A stretch of DNA of 44,712 nt from Thermotogaceae bacterium (GCA_029981435.1 JARRBB010000007.1:1-44712); one strand, 5' to 3'. Counted from the first letter of the stretch, positions 16,300 through 24,909 are shown. Notes: a model not told the origin generated them from the sequence alone. Program-made: numbers and translations.

Positions 16300-17380
16300 A
16301 ACTATTTTGAAGTTTTTTTAGAATTTCCTTGGATAACAGACTTCTTTCATCTAAACTGTTCAACTCAGCATACTCTTTTTCTGAATGAAAGCTTCCACCA
16401 ACGATTCCAAGGCCATCGAGCGCATCGACTCCTTTTTCACTGAAAAATGCGGAATCTCCACCACCACCTGTTGATTCAAAGGATATCTCTATTCTCAAAG
16501 TTTTTGCAACTTCACCTACAAGTTCTAAAAGCAAATCGCTTGATCTCATAGGAGACCTTGAAACGTTGAATTCATACTCTGCTTTTGTACCTTTTATTAA
16601 TGATTTTGAGCAGATCTCACCTATCATATTCTCAATCTGTTCCAAATCTTCTTTTCTGGCATATCTTATATCGAAATAAGCTTCAGCGTAATCGGGTACA
16701 ATGTTGCTTTTTACACCACCGTTAACTATCGATGGATTGACCGTCAGGCCTTCGATTTTTCCAATTAAACCAAACATTTGAAGTATTTTATCAGAAATCT
16801 CCACAACCGCATTGGCGCCTTCTTTACCAATCAAAGCAGCATGGGCCTTTTCTCCGTACACTTTTATTCTGCAACCAGCTATTCCTTTTCTTGCTGATAG
16901 TAAAGCACCACTTGGACGTGCTGGCTCATACGAAAGACAACATACGGAATCTTTCGCAGCAAGATACATATCTTCTCTGCTAACTTTTGATCCAAGTTCT
17001 TCATCAACGTTTATCATCAATCTCAATCCCTTTTTCAATTCAGGTTTTTCATCCAGAAATTCCTTAACTGCCTTCAACATTACAACTATTCCGCCTTTCA
17101 TATCTGCAACACCAGGACCATAAACTTTTCCATCAACCACTTTGAAAGGTCTTGAAAGCGTGTCTTCTTTCTTAAAAACTGTATCAAAATGTCCTATCAA
17201 GGTTATAAAAGGTGCTTTACCTGTTTCTGCAATTAAGGATCCTTTACCGTATTTACAGTTGAAACCCCAGGATTCCAAAACTCCTTTTACGTTCGACAAT
17301 GTTGAGAGCTTTTCCTGTATGGAGAGATCAGGACCTGTTGGAGTGTTTACAATTTCCTCGAAAAATTTTAACCAATCCAT
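16298..17380 (-). CDS. M20 family metallopeptidase (CPG2/ArgE-like)
   Basis: A 360-residue zinc peptidase or deacylase. The metal and catalytic residues expected for M20 are visible: His64 and Asp66 in GHFDTV, Asp93 in ADMKGG, and the Glu pair 127-128 in VDEELGS. A late His follows in GGSFHSEKEY. A lid/dimerisation domain occupies about residues 175-285, beginning at RKGIAGCRIKVYGEKAHA. It resembles glutamate carboxypeptidases, but the substrate could be a dipeptide, an N-acyl amino acid or similar. The ATG lies 11 bases after rnfB with GAGGTGAAT between, so it is co-transcribed with the Rnf genes. A functional link to Rnf is not evident. Confidence 0.87.
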   Translation of the reverse strand: MDWLKFFEEIVNTPTGPDLSIQEKLSTLSNVKGVLESWGFNCKYGKGSLIAETGKAPFITLIGHFDTVFKKEDTLSRPFKVVDGKVYGPGVADMKGGIVVMLKAVKEFLDEKPELKKGLRLMINVDEELGSKVSREDMYLAAKDSVCCLSYEPARPSGALLSARKGIAGCRIKVYGEKAHAALIGKEGANAVVEISDKILQMFGLIGKIEGLTVNPSIVNGGVKSNIVPDYAEAYFDIRYARKEDLEQIENMIGEICSKSLIKGTKAEYEFNVSRSPMRSSDLLLELVGEVAKTLRIEISFESTGGGGDSAFFSEKGVDALDGLGIVGGSFHSEKEYAELNSLDERSLLSKEILKKLQNS

Positions 17381-17391
17381 TGTTATTCACC

Positions 17392-17673
17392 TCATTTATA
17401 TTTTTCAAGAATTTCTTTTATCTTTTCTTCCACACCCATTTTTCTTCCCGGTAAACATTTGTTGATAGGATCACCTTTTTCAACTATCGCTTTTGCATAT
17501 CCAGAGCATCCTGGGTATCCACATGCTCCACAGTTTATACCTGGTAGCACTTTTGTTATTTCTTCTATCCTTGGATCCTCTTTTACCTCAAATACTTTTG
17601 CTGAGTATGCCAGAAAAGTTCCCGATAAGAGTCCCAGTACACCTAAAATCAGAGTGGAATAAAAAATCGTCAT
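17392..17673 (-). CDS. rnfB: RnfB-like subunit, short form with one 4Fe-4S motif
   Basis: A 93-residue protein at the end of the rnfCDGEA run. It has one N-terminal membrane helix (residues about 3-25) and the RnfB motif INCGACGYPGC, in which C-x2-C-x4-C-x16-C binds one 4Fe-4S cluster. Most RnfB proteins continue with a ferredoxin domain carrying two more clusters. Here the reading frame ends at LEKYK, and the ribosome site of the next gene starts at once, so there is no decayed remainder. ATG 17673 is preferred because AGGGGTGA lies eight bases upstream. GTG 17685 and ATG 17682 sit on that site. RnfB is thought to pass electrons from ferredoxin into the complex. Confidence 0.85.
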   Translation of the reverse strand: MTIFYSTLILGVLGLLSGTFLAYSAKVFEVKEDPRIEEITKVLPGINCGACGYPGCSGYAKAIVEKGDPINKCLPGRKMGVEEKIKEILEKYK

Positions 17674-17689
17674 TGTGAACATCACCCCT

Positions 17690-18277
17690 TCATATCTTCA
17701 CGAGTCCCTGAAATCCCATAAATGCCATTGAAACTAACCCAGCAGTTATCAGTGCATTTGCAAGACCCTGAAAACTTTTAGGAATTTCCTCCAATTCGAG
17801 CTTTTCTCTTATACTTGCAAATATTATCAACGCAAGACCAAACCCGAGTGCAGCTCCAAGTGAATTGAAAACAGTCTCAAGAAGGTTGTATTCCATCTGA
17901 ACGTTCAAAAGTGCAAGTCCAAGTATTGCACAGTTGGTGGTTATGAGTGGAAGGTATATTCCAAGGGCTTCGTACAAAGAAGGAGAACTCTTTTTCAGAA
18001 AGATTTCAACAAACTGAACAAGTGTTGCTATAACGAGTATGAAAACAATAGTCCTCAAAAATGCAAGGTTCAGTGTTATCAAAAGTCTGTCTATGAACCA
18101 GACAATTGTAGATGCGAGGACCATAACGAACAGAACGGCTATACTCATCCCAACGGCAGTATCTATTTTCTTCGATACCCCAAGGAATGGGCATATTCCG
18201 AGGAAGCGTTGCAAAACAAAATTGTTAACGAGTATCGCTGAAAGGACTATGAGAAATATTTTTGTGCCTTCGCCCAT
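17690..18277 (-). CDS. rnfA: Ion-translocating oxidoreductase membrane subunit RnfA
   Basis: A 195-residue integral membrane protein with about six hydrophobic helices. LVNNFVLQRFLGICPFLGVSKK near the N-terminus and YLPLITTNCAILGLALLN near residue 110 are the conserved RnfA/NqrE segments. Each holds a cysteine, and in the Rnf/Nqr families these cysteines contribute to an intramembrane iron site shared with RnfE/NqrD. The AGGGGTGAT upstream is the ribosome site. Gaps to its neighbours are only 6 and about 16 bases, consistent with one operon. The complex couples ferredoxin:NAD electron transfer to Na+ or H+ movement. Confidence 0.95.
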   Translation of the reverse strand: MGEGTKIFLIVLSAILVNNFVLQRFLGICPFLGVSKKIDTAVGMSIAVLFVMVLASTIVWFIDRLLITLNLAFLRTIVFILVIATLVQFVEIFLKKSSPSLYEALGIYLPLITTNCAILGLALLNVQMEYNLLETVFNSLGAALGFGLALIIFASIREKLELEEIPKSFQGLANALITAGLVSMAFMGFQGLVKI

Positions 18278-18283
18278 CGATTA

Positions 18284-18892
18284 TCACCCCTTGGCCTTTT
18301 CATTTTTCTTTATACCGATGAAGTTGAATAAACCTGCGAGAAGTCCAAGTACTATGTATGCTCCAGGAGGTAGTATCATCATGAACAGCTTGAAAGCATC
18401 TCCCCAGACTTTAACTCCAAAAACGGTTCCATTCCCCAGCAACTCTCTGACACTTCCAAGGAGTATCAAAGAAAGCGTAAATCCAACACCCATACCAAGT
18501 CCATCGAGAAGAGATCTAAAAACATTGTTTTTGGATGCGAAAGCTTCCGCTCTTCCAAGGATTATACAGTTGACAACTATAAGCGGAATGAATAGTCCGA
18601 GGGTTTTCCACAGATCGTAGGTGAAACCATGCATGAGAAGGTCAACAACGGTCACAAATGAAGCTATTATAACTATATATGCCGGAATTCTAACCTTCTC
18701 AGGAATGAATTTTCTAACGAGCGATATAGTAACGTTCGACATCGTTAAAACAGCCAAAGTAGCAACCCCCATACCGAGCCCATTTATCGCAGAAGTAGTC
18801 GTGGCAAGTGTTGGACACATACCGAGTGCCTGTACATAAGTTGGATTTTCTTTTATTATTCCTTTTGTGAAATCGGAAAAAGCACCGGCCAT
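18284..18892 (-). CDS. rnfE: Ion-translocating oxidoreductase membrane subunit RnfE
   Basis: A 202-residue membrane protein homologous to RnfA. Diagnostic segments are NPTYVQALGMCPTLATTTSAINGLGMG near residue 16 and IPLIVVNCIILGRAEAFASKN near 108. The cysteine in each pairs with those of RnfA at the intramembrane iron centre. The SVRELLGNGT segment near residue 147 is also typical. It is two bases from the rnfG stop and six from rnfA, with AGGAGGTGAAG as ribosome site. Order C-D-G-E-A-B is the common Rnf order. Confidence 0.95.
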   Translation of the reverse strand: MAGAFSDFTKGIIKENPTYVQALGMCPTLATTTSAINGLGMGVATLAVLTMSNVTISLVRKFIPEKVRIPAYIVIIASFVTVVDLLMHGFTYDLWKTLGLFIPLIVVNCIILGRAEAFASKNNVFRSLLDGLGMGVGFTLSLILLGSVRELLGNGTVFGVKVWGDAFKLFMMILPPGAYIVLGLLAGLFNFIGIKKNEKAKG

Positions 18893-18894
18893 AT

Positions 18895-19611
18895 TTACTT
18901 CACCTCCTGAGTGAGAAATTCGAACATTGCATTCAGAGTATTAACAACAGCCCTTGGAGTTATAGTCGCTCCTGTCATAACGTCGCTGGTTTGTACAACA
19001 CCTGATTTTTTCAGTTCTTCTATTTCCTTTTCATTTGATTTTGGAAGTACACCGGCATCCTTGTTAACCTTTAAACCATCTGAAGCATTGAAAGCATTTG
19101 AGGATATACCAAAGAAGCGTTTTTTAATCTCCTTTTCAGCTATTCTCGCGCCGAGCCCCGGTGTTTCTTGAGAATAATCCAGAACCTCTATAGCGTTTTC
19201 ATAAAATTCTCCGTCTTTTTTTATAAAAGAAGCCATCGTTATTACGCTTCCACCATAACCTATCGCAGAACCGGTGAGAATATAAATGTCTTCCCCATTT
19301 TTTCCAGTGAATTTGTAAGCAGGTGAAAGAACTTTTGCTTTGTATTTAGAACTTTCAAACAAAATACCATCTTCATCAGATTTCCATATTCTATCTTCCA
19401 GATCTTTCAAATTCTTTGGTAATTCATCACTGTCGATTATCAACTCTTCTTTTCCAGGAGATGAAAGAACCACTTTTATTGCCTTCAACTTCGCGTTAAG
19501 CTCAGCATTTTCAATTGGTTCTTTGACGACCATGTAAACAAGACCAAGCAGAAACCCAAGTACAAGTGTTATGGTGGCAAGGATTAAACCTGTTTTTATT
19601 ATATTACCCAT
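18895..19611 (-). CDS. rnfG: Rnf complex FMN-binding subunit RnfG
   Basis: A 238-residue protein with one N-terminal membrane helix (residues about 8-28) and an extracytoplasmic FMN_bind domain. TGATITPRAV, at residues 213-222, is the covalent flavin site, and the phosphoester bond is expected on Thr216. Other typical features are GYGGSVITMASFI and TPGLGARIAEKEI around residues 127-170. RnfG passes electrons across the outer face between RnfE/A and RnfD. The start lies inside the end of rnfD (8-base overlap), with GAGGTGAAG as ribosome site. Confidence 0.94.
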   Translation of the reverse strand: MGNIIKTGLILATITLVLGFLLGLVYMVVKEPIENAELNAKLKAIKVVLSSPGKEELIIDSDELPKNLKDLEDRIWKSDEDGILFESSKYKAKVLSPAYKFTGKNGEDIYILTGSAIGYGGSVITMASFIKKDGEFYENAIEVLDYSQETPGLGARIAEKEIKKRFFGISSNAFNASDGLKVNKDAGVLPKSNEKEIEELKKSGVVQTSDVMTGATITPRAVVNTLNAMFEFLTQEVK

Positions 19612-20593
19612 TTTGCTTCACCTCACCAAATTTGCGCGGCTTTGTGAACGAATCTATCAATGGTACAAAAGCGTTCATTATCAATATTGAAAAGCTAACG
19701 CCTTCTGGATAACCACCGAAGTACCTTATTATCATGGTTATAGCTCCACAACCAGCTCCAAAAAGTAGCATTCCCTTAGGTGTTACAGGGCTCGTTACCA
19801 TATCGGTCGCCATGAACAGTGCACCTAACATCAAACCACCGCTCAATATGTGAAAAATCGGTGTTCCAAATTTTTCCGGATTTATCAACCAGAATATCGT
19901 TGAAATTATCAGAACGGTTCCGACATAAGATACAGGTATGTGCCATGTCACCCTCTTTTTAGCCATAAGATAGACAAAACCAATTATCAGAAGGAGTGCA
20001 CTGACCTCTCCTATACTCCCTCCTATATTTCCGATGAAAAAGTCAGAAATTTTTAAACTGTTAATCGCTGAAGATCCACCTTCTTTTAACATGGCAAGAG
20101 GTGTTGCTGTAGTGACCATGTCCCACGGTGACATCCAGAATTTCGTCCAGTAAGGTTTTACCCACGTAGTCATCTGAACAGGGAAGGATATCAGTAAAAA
20201 CACTCTACCAACCAGAGCAGGGTTGAAAGGATTGGCCCCAAGTCCACCGTAGATATGTTTTCCAACAACGAGCGCAAAAATTAATCCAACAAGAAATGCC
20301 CAAAGTGGTAATTTGACACTCACATTCAGCGCTAAAAGCAAGCCGGTGACACTTGCACTACCATCAGGAATAAAATTCTTATCCTTTCTGAAAAACCTCA
20401 TGATTATATACTCTGTTAATTCTCCTCCAAATACACCAACTATTGCAAGGACCCAAGCGTACCATCCAAAAATAAAACCAGAAAATATAGTGACAGGGAT
20501 TAACGCTATCAAAACGTCTCTCATTATCTTCGAAGTGTCATCAGGATGCCTCACATGTGGTGCCGTTGTGGTTTTGAAAGTTCTAACCATCAT
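19604..20593 (-). CDS. rnfD: Rnf complex membrane subunit RnfD
   Basis: A 329-residue membrane protein with about nine hydrophobic helices. DGSASVTGLLLALNVSVKLPLW (77-98) and the GKHIYGGLGANPFNPALVGRVF stretch (111-132) are strongly conserved in RnfD/NqrB. TTATPLAM at 161-168 is the predicted covalent FMN site. FMATDMVTSPVTPKG, near residue 265, is another family hallmark. The start ATG overlaps the rnfC stop (ATGA). A second ATG follows directly, so the exact first residue is uncertain by one codon. Confidence 0.95.
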   Translation of the reverse strand: MMVRTFKTTTAPHVRHPDDTSKIMRDVLIALIPVTIFSGFIFGWYAWVLAIVGVFGGELTEYIIMRFFRKDKNFIPDGSASVTGLLLALNVSVKLPLWAFLVGLIFALVVGKHIYGGLGANPFNPALVGRVFLLISFPVQMTTWVKPYWTKFWMSPWDMVTTATPLAMLKEGGSSAINSLKISDFFIGNIGGSIGEVSALLLIIGFVYLMAKKRVTWHIPVSYVGTVLIISTIFWLINPEKFGTPIFHILSGGLMLGALFMATDMVTSPVTPKGMLLFGAGCGAITMIIRYFGGYPEGVSFSILIMNAFVPLIDSFTKPRKFGEVKQNG

Positions 20594-21900
20594 TTACCCC
20601 TCCTAAGCGCCCTGTAAACTTTCTTTCCGAGTTTCAGGTGCCTTACGTGGTCTATTTTTGAAGGACATATGTAAGCACAGCTACCGCATTCTATACAATC
20701 AAAAAGCCCTTCAGAGACGGCTTCATCATACTTTTTAGCCTGAACAAGTTTATAAAGAACGTTTGGTCTTAGATTCATTGGGCAGGCTTCGACACACCTT
20801 CCGCATCTTATACAGTTTCTTGTGTATATACTACCTGTAACTTCTTTTGTTAGAACGAGTATCCCAGATGTTCCTTTCATTGTAGGAATGGAAGTATTTG
20901 GCACGGCTATTCCCATCATTGGACCGCCAAGAACCACTCTGTCAACCTCTCCATTGTAACCTCCTGCGAAATCTATCAGTTCTTCTATTGGAGTCCCTAT
21001 ACGAGCCACAACGTTTTTAGGTGTTTTCACACCTTCACCGGTGACTGTTAGACCTCTTTCTATAAGAGGTTTTCCATCCACAACTGCTTCTTTTATAGCA
21101 ACCGCTGTTCCAACGTTTTGGACCACTACTTTCACATCCATCGGCAAGCCACCGGACGGGACTTCCCGATTCAATATAGCTTTTATCAATTGCTTTTCAG
21201 CACCCTGTGGATACTTGGTCTTCAAAGCAACTACTTCGATTCCTTCACCAGAAAACTTTTTCAAAGCATCTATTGCGTCTTTCTTGTTGTTTTCAACACC
21301 GATTACCGCTTTTTTAACATTCAATATTTTCATTATTATCTTGATACCAACAATGAGTTCCTCTGTTTTTTCAAGCATCAATCTGTGGTCGACCGTTAAA
21401 TACGGTTCACACTCTGCACCGTTTATTATCAACGTGTCTATTTCTTTTGGGGGAGAAAGCTTTACATGGGTTGGAAACGCTGCACCACCAAGGCCAACTA
21501 TACCAGCCTCTTTGACTCTTTCAATCAAAATTTTAGGGTCAGAGCTTTCAAAATCGATAGGTTCAAGAAGTTCCCATTCGTCCTTTTCAGAGGTTCTTTT
21601 TATAACCAAAAGATCAGAAGGTGCTCCCAGAACAGGATGAAACATCTTAGTTATATCTTCAACAACGCCTGTTACAGGAGAATGGAGATTCGCAGAAATC
21701 AAAGATGAAGCCTCCGCGATTTTCTGAGCTGTTTTAACTTCCTCTCCTTTTTCTACCAAGAGTTTAGGTGGTGAACCGGCACTTTGAACAAGATAAAGAT
21801 AGACTTTTTCAGGGATTCTGAACGTTTCAAGTGGTGAGTCTTTAGAAAGTTCTTTCTTCTCAGGTGGATGAACTCCACCTTTGAAGGTCAGTAATTTCAA
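20590..21900 (-). CDS. rnfC: Rnf complex NADH-side subunit RnfC
   Basis: A 436-residue peripheral cytoplasmic subunit. An N-terminal barrel-sandwich domain (FKGGVHPPEKK) comes first. A NuoF-like FMN/NADH domain follows, with GIVGLGGAAFPTHVKL around residue 134 and INGAECEPYLTVDHRLM around residue 160. The C-terminus carries two 4Fe-4S motifs, CIRCGRCVEACP and CIECGSCAYICP. It is the gate between NAD(H) and the membrane part. It starts with TTG after GGGGG. It is first of the Rnf genes and lies 15 bases after pgi. Confidence 0.95.
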   Translation of the reverse strand: MKLLTFKGGVHPPEKKELSKDSPLETFRIPEKVYLYLVQSAGSPPKLLVEKGEEVKTAQKIAEASSLISANLHSPVTGVVEDITKMFHPVLGAPSDLLVIKRTSEKDEWELLEPIDFESSDPKILIERVKEAGIVGLGGAAFPTHVKLSPPKEIDTLIINGAECEPYLTVDHRLMLEKTEELIVGIKIIMKILNVKKAVIGVENNKKDAIDALKKFSGEGIEVVALKTKYPQGAEKQLIKAILNREVPSGGLPMDVKVVVQNVGTAVAIKEAVVDGKPLIERGLTVTGEGVKTPKNVVARIGTPIEELIDFAGGYNGEVDRVVLGGPMMGIAVPNTSIPTMKGTSGILVLTKEVTGSIYTRNCIRCGRCVEACPMNLRPNVLYKLVQAKKYDEAVSEGLFDCIECGSCAYICPSKIDHVRHLKLGKKVYRALRRGK

Positions 21901-21915
21901 GGTTCATCGCCCCCT

Positions 21916-23295
21916 TTATACTATGTACTTTTTTATACTTTTTTCGAGTATCTCCTTGAATTGTGAATATCCTTTTCTCCCCATCAGGGAATATGTTAGC
22001 TTCTTTCCCATTTCTACACCCGGTTGATCAAAGGCGTTTATGTTTAAAAGCTTACCCATTATCGCAGTTTGGAGTTCGTATGTGAAAATAAACTCACCTA
22101 TGGATTCTTCACATATTTCAGAAAACTCAACATTCAGATTGGGACGGTTATTTTGAGCAAGTGAATAAGCTGTGGCTCTTTGCTCTGAAGATAAGAGTTC
22201 ATTGAGACTTTTTCCGCCGAGATAGGCAAGTGAATCTATATCTTCATGAATCTTGGGTATTTTGACCGTATTGTCGAATTTTCTTACCACAAGGAAAGTT
22301 ACAATCTTGTCGTTTGGCCCTTCGTTGTAAAGTTGTATTTGTGAGTGCTGATCAGTTGCACCGAGGGCCTTTACAGGTGTCTGGCCAACATTAACTTCAT
22401 TTCCGTTGATATCATACTTCTTGCCCAGAGATTCCGCCCACAGTTGACGATACCAATCTGCGAGAGAATACAACCTGTTTGAATAGCTCATCATAACACT
22501 TATGTTTTTTCCTCTGGTGTAATAAAGATAATGCACAAGTGCATTCAAAGCCGCAGGATTTTTCCAGATATTTCTTTCTTTCAGTAGAGAGTAAGCATTT
22601 TTAGCTCCATCGATGAGGGCATCTATGTTCAAACCACCCGCAATCGCTGAAAGGAGTCCTACAGGAGTCAACACACTGAATCTTCCACCAACCCTTGGTG
22701 GGATTTCAAGAGAATCTATATTTTCCTCACTGGCAATTTTTCTGAGAACACCATTTTCAGGATCGGTGGTTATGATGAGATGTTTTCTAACATCTAATCC
22801 TAATGATTCGATTATTCCTCTCACAACCATATAATTTGCCATCGCTTCGGCAGTTGAACCGGATTTTGAGATAACGTTGAAGATGGTTTTTTTCATATCA
22901 AGGTTTTTCAATATCGATGACACGAAGTCAGGATCAACATTATCAACAACATGAATTCTCGGAAAACCTTTTCTTCCATCTCGACTCAAACGGTTCCAAT
23001 CCAGCCCATTCAGCGAGTCTCTCAGCGCTATATTTCCAAGGGCTGAACCACCTATCCCGAGTACTACAAAGTCATCATAATCTTTGAAATATCTATATTT
23101 AGCAGCAAGCTCTTTTACCGAATCTATGTTTCTTTTATCGAAAGGAACCTCTAAAAAACCAGGCGCATCTGCTTCTATTTCATCTATAATTCTGGTTATT
23201 TTCTCACTGTAAGAGTTTATTTCATCCTCAGTTAAACCATCTGAAATGTTTGGAGAAAACACAAAACTGAAATCAAACCTTATCTTCTCAAGCAT
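21916..23295 (-). CDS. pgi: Glucose-6-phosphate isomerase
   Basis: A 459-residue enzyme that interconverts glucose-6-phosphate and fructose-6-phosphate in glycolysis. Conserved elements are VLGIGGSALGN near residue 78, SKSGSTAEAMANY near 140-152 (phosphate binding) and a Glu in AESLGKK near residue 290. GATDQHSQIQLYNEGP, near 312-327, carries the conserved catalytic His region. ATG 23295 is chosen because GAGGTGA lies eight bases upstream. The GTG at 23307 coincides with that site. It is between apt and rnfC on the same strand with short gaps and no terminator, so carbon and electron genes seem to share a transcript. Confidence 0.95.
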   Translation of the reverse strand: MLEKIRFDFSFVFSPNISDGLTEDEINSYSEKITRIIDEIEADAPGFLEVPFDKRNIDSVKELAAKYRYFKDYDDFVVLGIGGSALGNIALRDSLNGLDWNRLSRDGRKGFPRIHVVDNVDPDFVSSILKNLDMKKTIFNVISKSGSTAEAMANYMVVRGIIESLGLDVRKHLIITTDPENGVLRKIASEENIDSLEIPPRVGGRFSVLTPVGLLSAIAGGLNIDALIDGAKNAYSLLKERNIWKNPAALNALVHYLYYTRGKNISVMMSYSNRLYSLADWYRQLWAESLGKKYDINGNEVNVGQTPVKALGATDQHSQIQLYNEGPNDKIVTFLVVRKFDNTVKIPKIHEDIDSLAYLGGKSLNELLSSEQRATAYSLAQNNRPNLNVEFSEICEESIGEFIFTYELQTAIMGKLLNINAFDQPGVEMGKKLTYSLMGRKGYSQFKEILEKSIKKYIV

Positions 23296-23314
23296 CTGTT
23301 CTCTCACCTCTTGT

Positions 23315-23827
23315 TCAATATGTTATCAATGATTCAACCCTGAATTTTTCAAGCCTTTCCCGAGCTTTGAGAGCAGTGAGTTCTATCAAAAAGACCATAC
23401 CAACAACTTCCCCGCCTGCTTTCTCTATGAGCTTAGATATTGCTTCAACAGTTCCACCAGTTGCTAAAACATCGTCTACAATAACAACTTTCTTATGGTT
23501 TTCAATCGCATCTTCGTGCATTTCAAGGGAAGCCTTTCCATATTCAAGCTCGTATTCAATCCCTATGGTCTTATAGGGAAGTTTTGAAGGCTTTCTGATT
23601 GGAATGAAAGCTTTTGAAAGCAGATAAGAAAGTGTGGCTCCAAAAATGAAGCCTCTTGCTTCAGGAGCAGCTATTGCGTCAAAATTCCAATCTTTGATGC
23701 GTTCAGCCATCAAATCTATTGACTTTTTAAAAGCTTCCGGTGTACTCAAAAGAGGTGTAACATCTCTAAAAATTATACCTTCAACTGGAAAATCCTTGAT
23801 ATTTCTGATGTATTGCTTTAAGTTCAA
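23315..23827 (-). CDS. apt: Adenine phosphoribosyltransferase
   Basis: A 170-residue purine salvage enzyme making AMP from adenine and PRPP. The N-terminal IKDFPVEGIIFRDVTPLL and the central APEARGFIFGATLSYLL are typical. The PRPP loop is VVIVDDVLATGGTVEA, at about residues 114-129. It starts with TTG behind AAAGGAGGAAC, an almost perfect ribosome site. It heads the minus-strand unit running through pgi and the Rnf genes. The divergent NuoE-like gene begins about 170 bases to the right. A TGATAAAAT sequence near 23889-23897 on the minus strand could be its extended -10 element, with weak support. Confidence 0.95.
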   Translation of the reverse strand: MNLKQYIRNIKDFPVEGIIFRDVTPLLSTPEAFKKSIDLMAERIKDWNFDAIAAPEARGFIFGATLSYLLSKAFIPIRKPSKLPYKTIGIEYELEYGKASLEMHEDAIENHKKVVIVDDVLATGGTVEAISKLIEKAGGEVVGMVFLIELTALKARERLEKFRVESLITY

Positions 23828-23900
23828 CTTCTGTTCCTCCTTTCAAATGTCCAAAAGTTTGTCAACAACGAAATATTCCAAAAAAGATTTTATCATATTA

Positions 23901-23930
23901 GTGAAAAAATTCTATTTTTCGTGTTATAAT
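23901..23930 (+). promoter_or_regulatory. Sigma-70-type promoter for the NuoE/NuoF-like operon
   Basis: TATAAT at 23925-23930 is preceded by TGT, giving an extended -10. GTGAAA at 23901-23906 is a plausible -35 (4 of 6 consensus) with an 18-base spacer. Transcription would start near 23937, about 60 bases before the first gene. This is the best-looking promoter in the window. I see no convincing repressor palindrome beside it. Confidence 0.55.
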
Positions 23931-23995
23931 CAAACGTGAAAACAATCACAAGGATACCGATAATGTGAATAAATTTCAGGGGGTGTAAAACTGAG

Positions 23996-24484
23996 ATGGA
24001 GAAATCCATTTGTGAACAACATGAAAAGCTTTATGCGGAGCTGGACAAGTTTATAGAAGAAATCCATGCGGATGGTAGTGCATTAATTGAAGTTTTACAC
24101 AAAGCACAACAGTTGTTCGGTCATCTTCCGGTTGAAGTTCAGGAATACATCGCAGAAAAGCTGAACATACCTGTCAGCAAGGTTTTTGGAGTGGTTACAT
24201 TCTATTCATTTTTCACCATGAAACCCAGAGGCAAGCATCAAATAAAAGTTTGCCTTGGTACTGCCTGTTACGTAAAAGGTGCAGACAGACTTATGGACAG
24301 GTTTAAAGAGGAACTCGGTGTAGAGGAAGATGGTGTTACAAAAGATGGATTGTTTTCATTGCACGGAGTTAGATGCCTTGGAGCATGCAGTATGGCTCCT
24401 GTGGTCATGATAGGAGAAAACGACTTCTATGGTCGTGTTACACCAGATGAAGTACCTAAGATAATAAGAAATTACACCAAGTAA
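23996..24484 (+). CDS. NuoE/HydC-like 2Fe-2S thioredoxin-fold subunit (copy 1)
   Basis: A 162-residue protein of the 24-kDa (NuoE) family. A helical N-terminus is followed by VFGVVTFYSFFTMKPRGKHQI and the four cluster cysteines Cys86 and Cys91 (VCLGTACYV) and Cys127 and Cys131 (RCLGACSMAP). In HydABC-type hydrogenases and related enzymes this subunit (HydC) carries a 2Fe-2S cluster next to the NuoF-like flavin subunit. It is followed by HndB-like and NuoF-like genes in one operon. No hydrogenase catalytic subunit lies in the window, so I do not assign hydC. A GGGGGTGTAAAACTGAG ribosome region precedes the ATG. Confidence 0.9.
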   Translation: MEKSICEQHEKLYAELDKFIEEIHADGSALIEVLHKAQQLFGHLPVEVQEYIAEKLNIPVSKVFGVVTFYSFFTMKPRGKHQIKVCLGTACYVKGADRLMDRFKEELGVEEDGVTKDGLFSLHGVRCLGACSMAPVVMIGENDFYGRVTPDEVPKIIRNYTK

Positions 24485-24502
24485 ATAAGGGAGGGAAAGA
24501 AA

Positions 24503-24880
24503 ATGTCAAAAGTTAAGAGTTTAGAAGATCTTATGAAAATAAAAGAACAAGCTCTCAAAGAATTACAGATGAGAGATTCAAAAAAGAAGGGAAAAATAGT
24601 CGTTGCGATGGGTACATGTGGAATAGCTGCAGGTGCCAAAGATACTCTTCGTGCAATTGTAGAGGCACTCGATAAAAACCATATAGTTGATGTTGCTGTT
24701 GTTCAGTCTGGTTGCATGGGTCTTTGTGAAGTTGAACCAACTGTTGAAGTCAGAATGGAGGGGCAGGACCCGATAATATACGGTCATGTTACTCCCGAAC
24801 AGGCTGAAAGGATAGTTAAACAACACGTCATCGAAGGAAAAGTAGTTTCTGATCTGGTTGTAAGAAAAGGAGAAGTCTAA
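24503..24880 (+). CDS. HndB-like thioredoxin-fold ferredoxin-domain protein
   Basis: A 125-residue protein like the small HndB subunit of NADP-reducing hydrogenases and like the N-terminal domain of long NuoF-like proteins. The C-terminal part, [20 protein letters not shown], aligns with the same region of the NuoF-like protein encoded next. Only three cysteines are present: Cys39 in GTCGIAAG, and Cys71 and Cys75 in GCMGLC. The related NuoF N-terminal domain has four, so the cluster here would lack one cysteine ligand or use another residue. The gene lies 18 bases after the NuoE-like gene and about 30 before the NuoF-like gene, within one operon. Confidence 0.82.
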   Translation: MSKVKSLEDLMKIKEQALKELQMRDSKKKGKIVVAMGTCGIAAGAKDTLRAIVEALDKNHIVDVAVVQSGCMGLCEVEPTVEVRMEGQDPIIYGHVTPEQAERIVKQHVIEGKVVSDLVVRKGEV

Positions 24881-24909
24881 TTTCAAAATCTGAAAGAGGT
24901 GAAAAAATA

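Noticed and set aside
23828-23995. Rex-type redox operator near the NuoE/NuoF-like promoter
   Set aside because: GTTTGTCAACAAC and the GTG-rich stretch around the -10 only loosely resemble a TTGTGA-TCACAA pattern, so I do not claim it.
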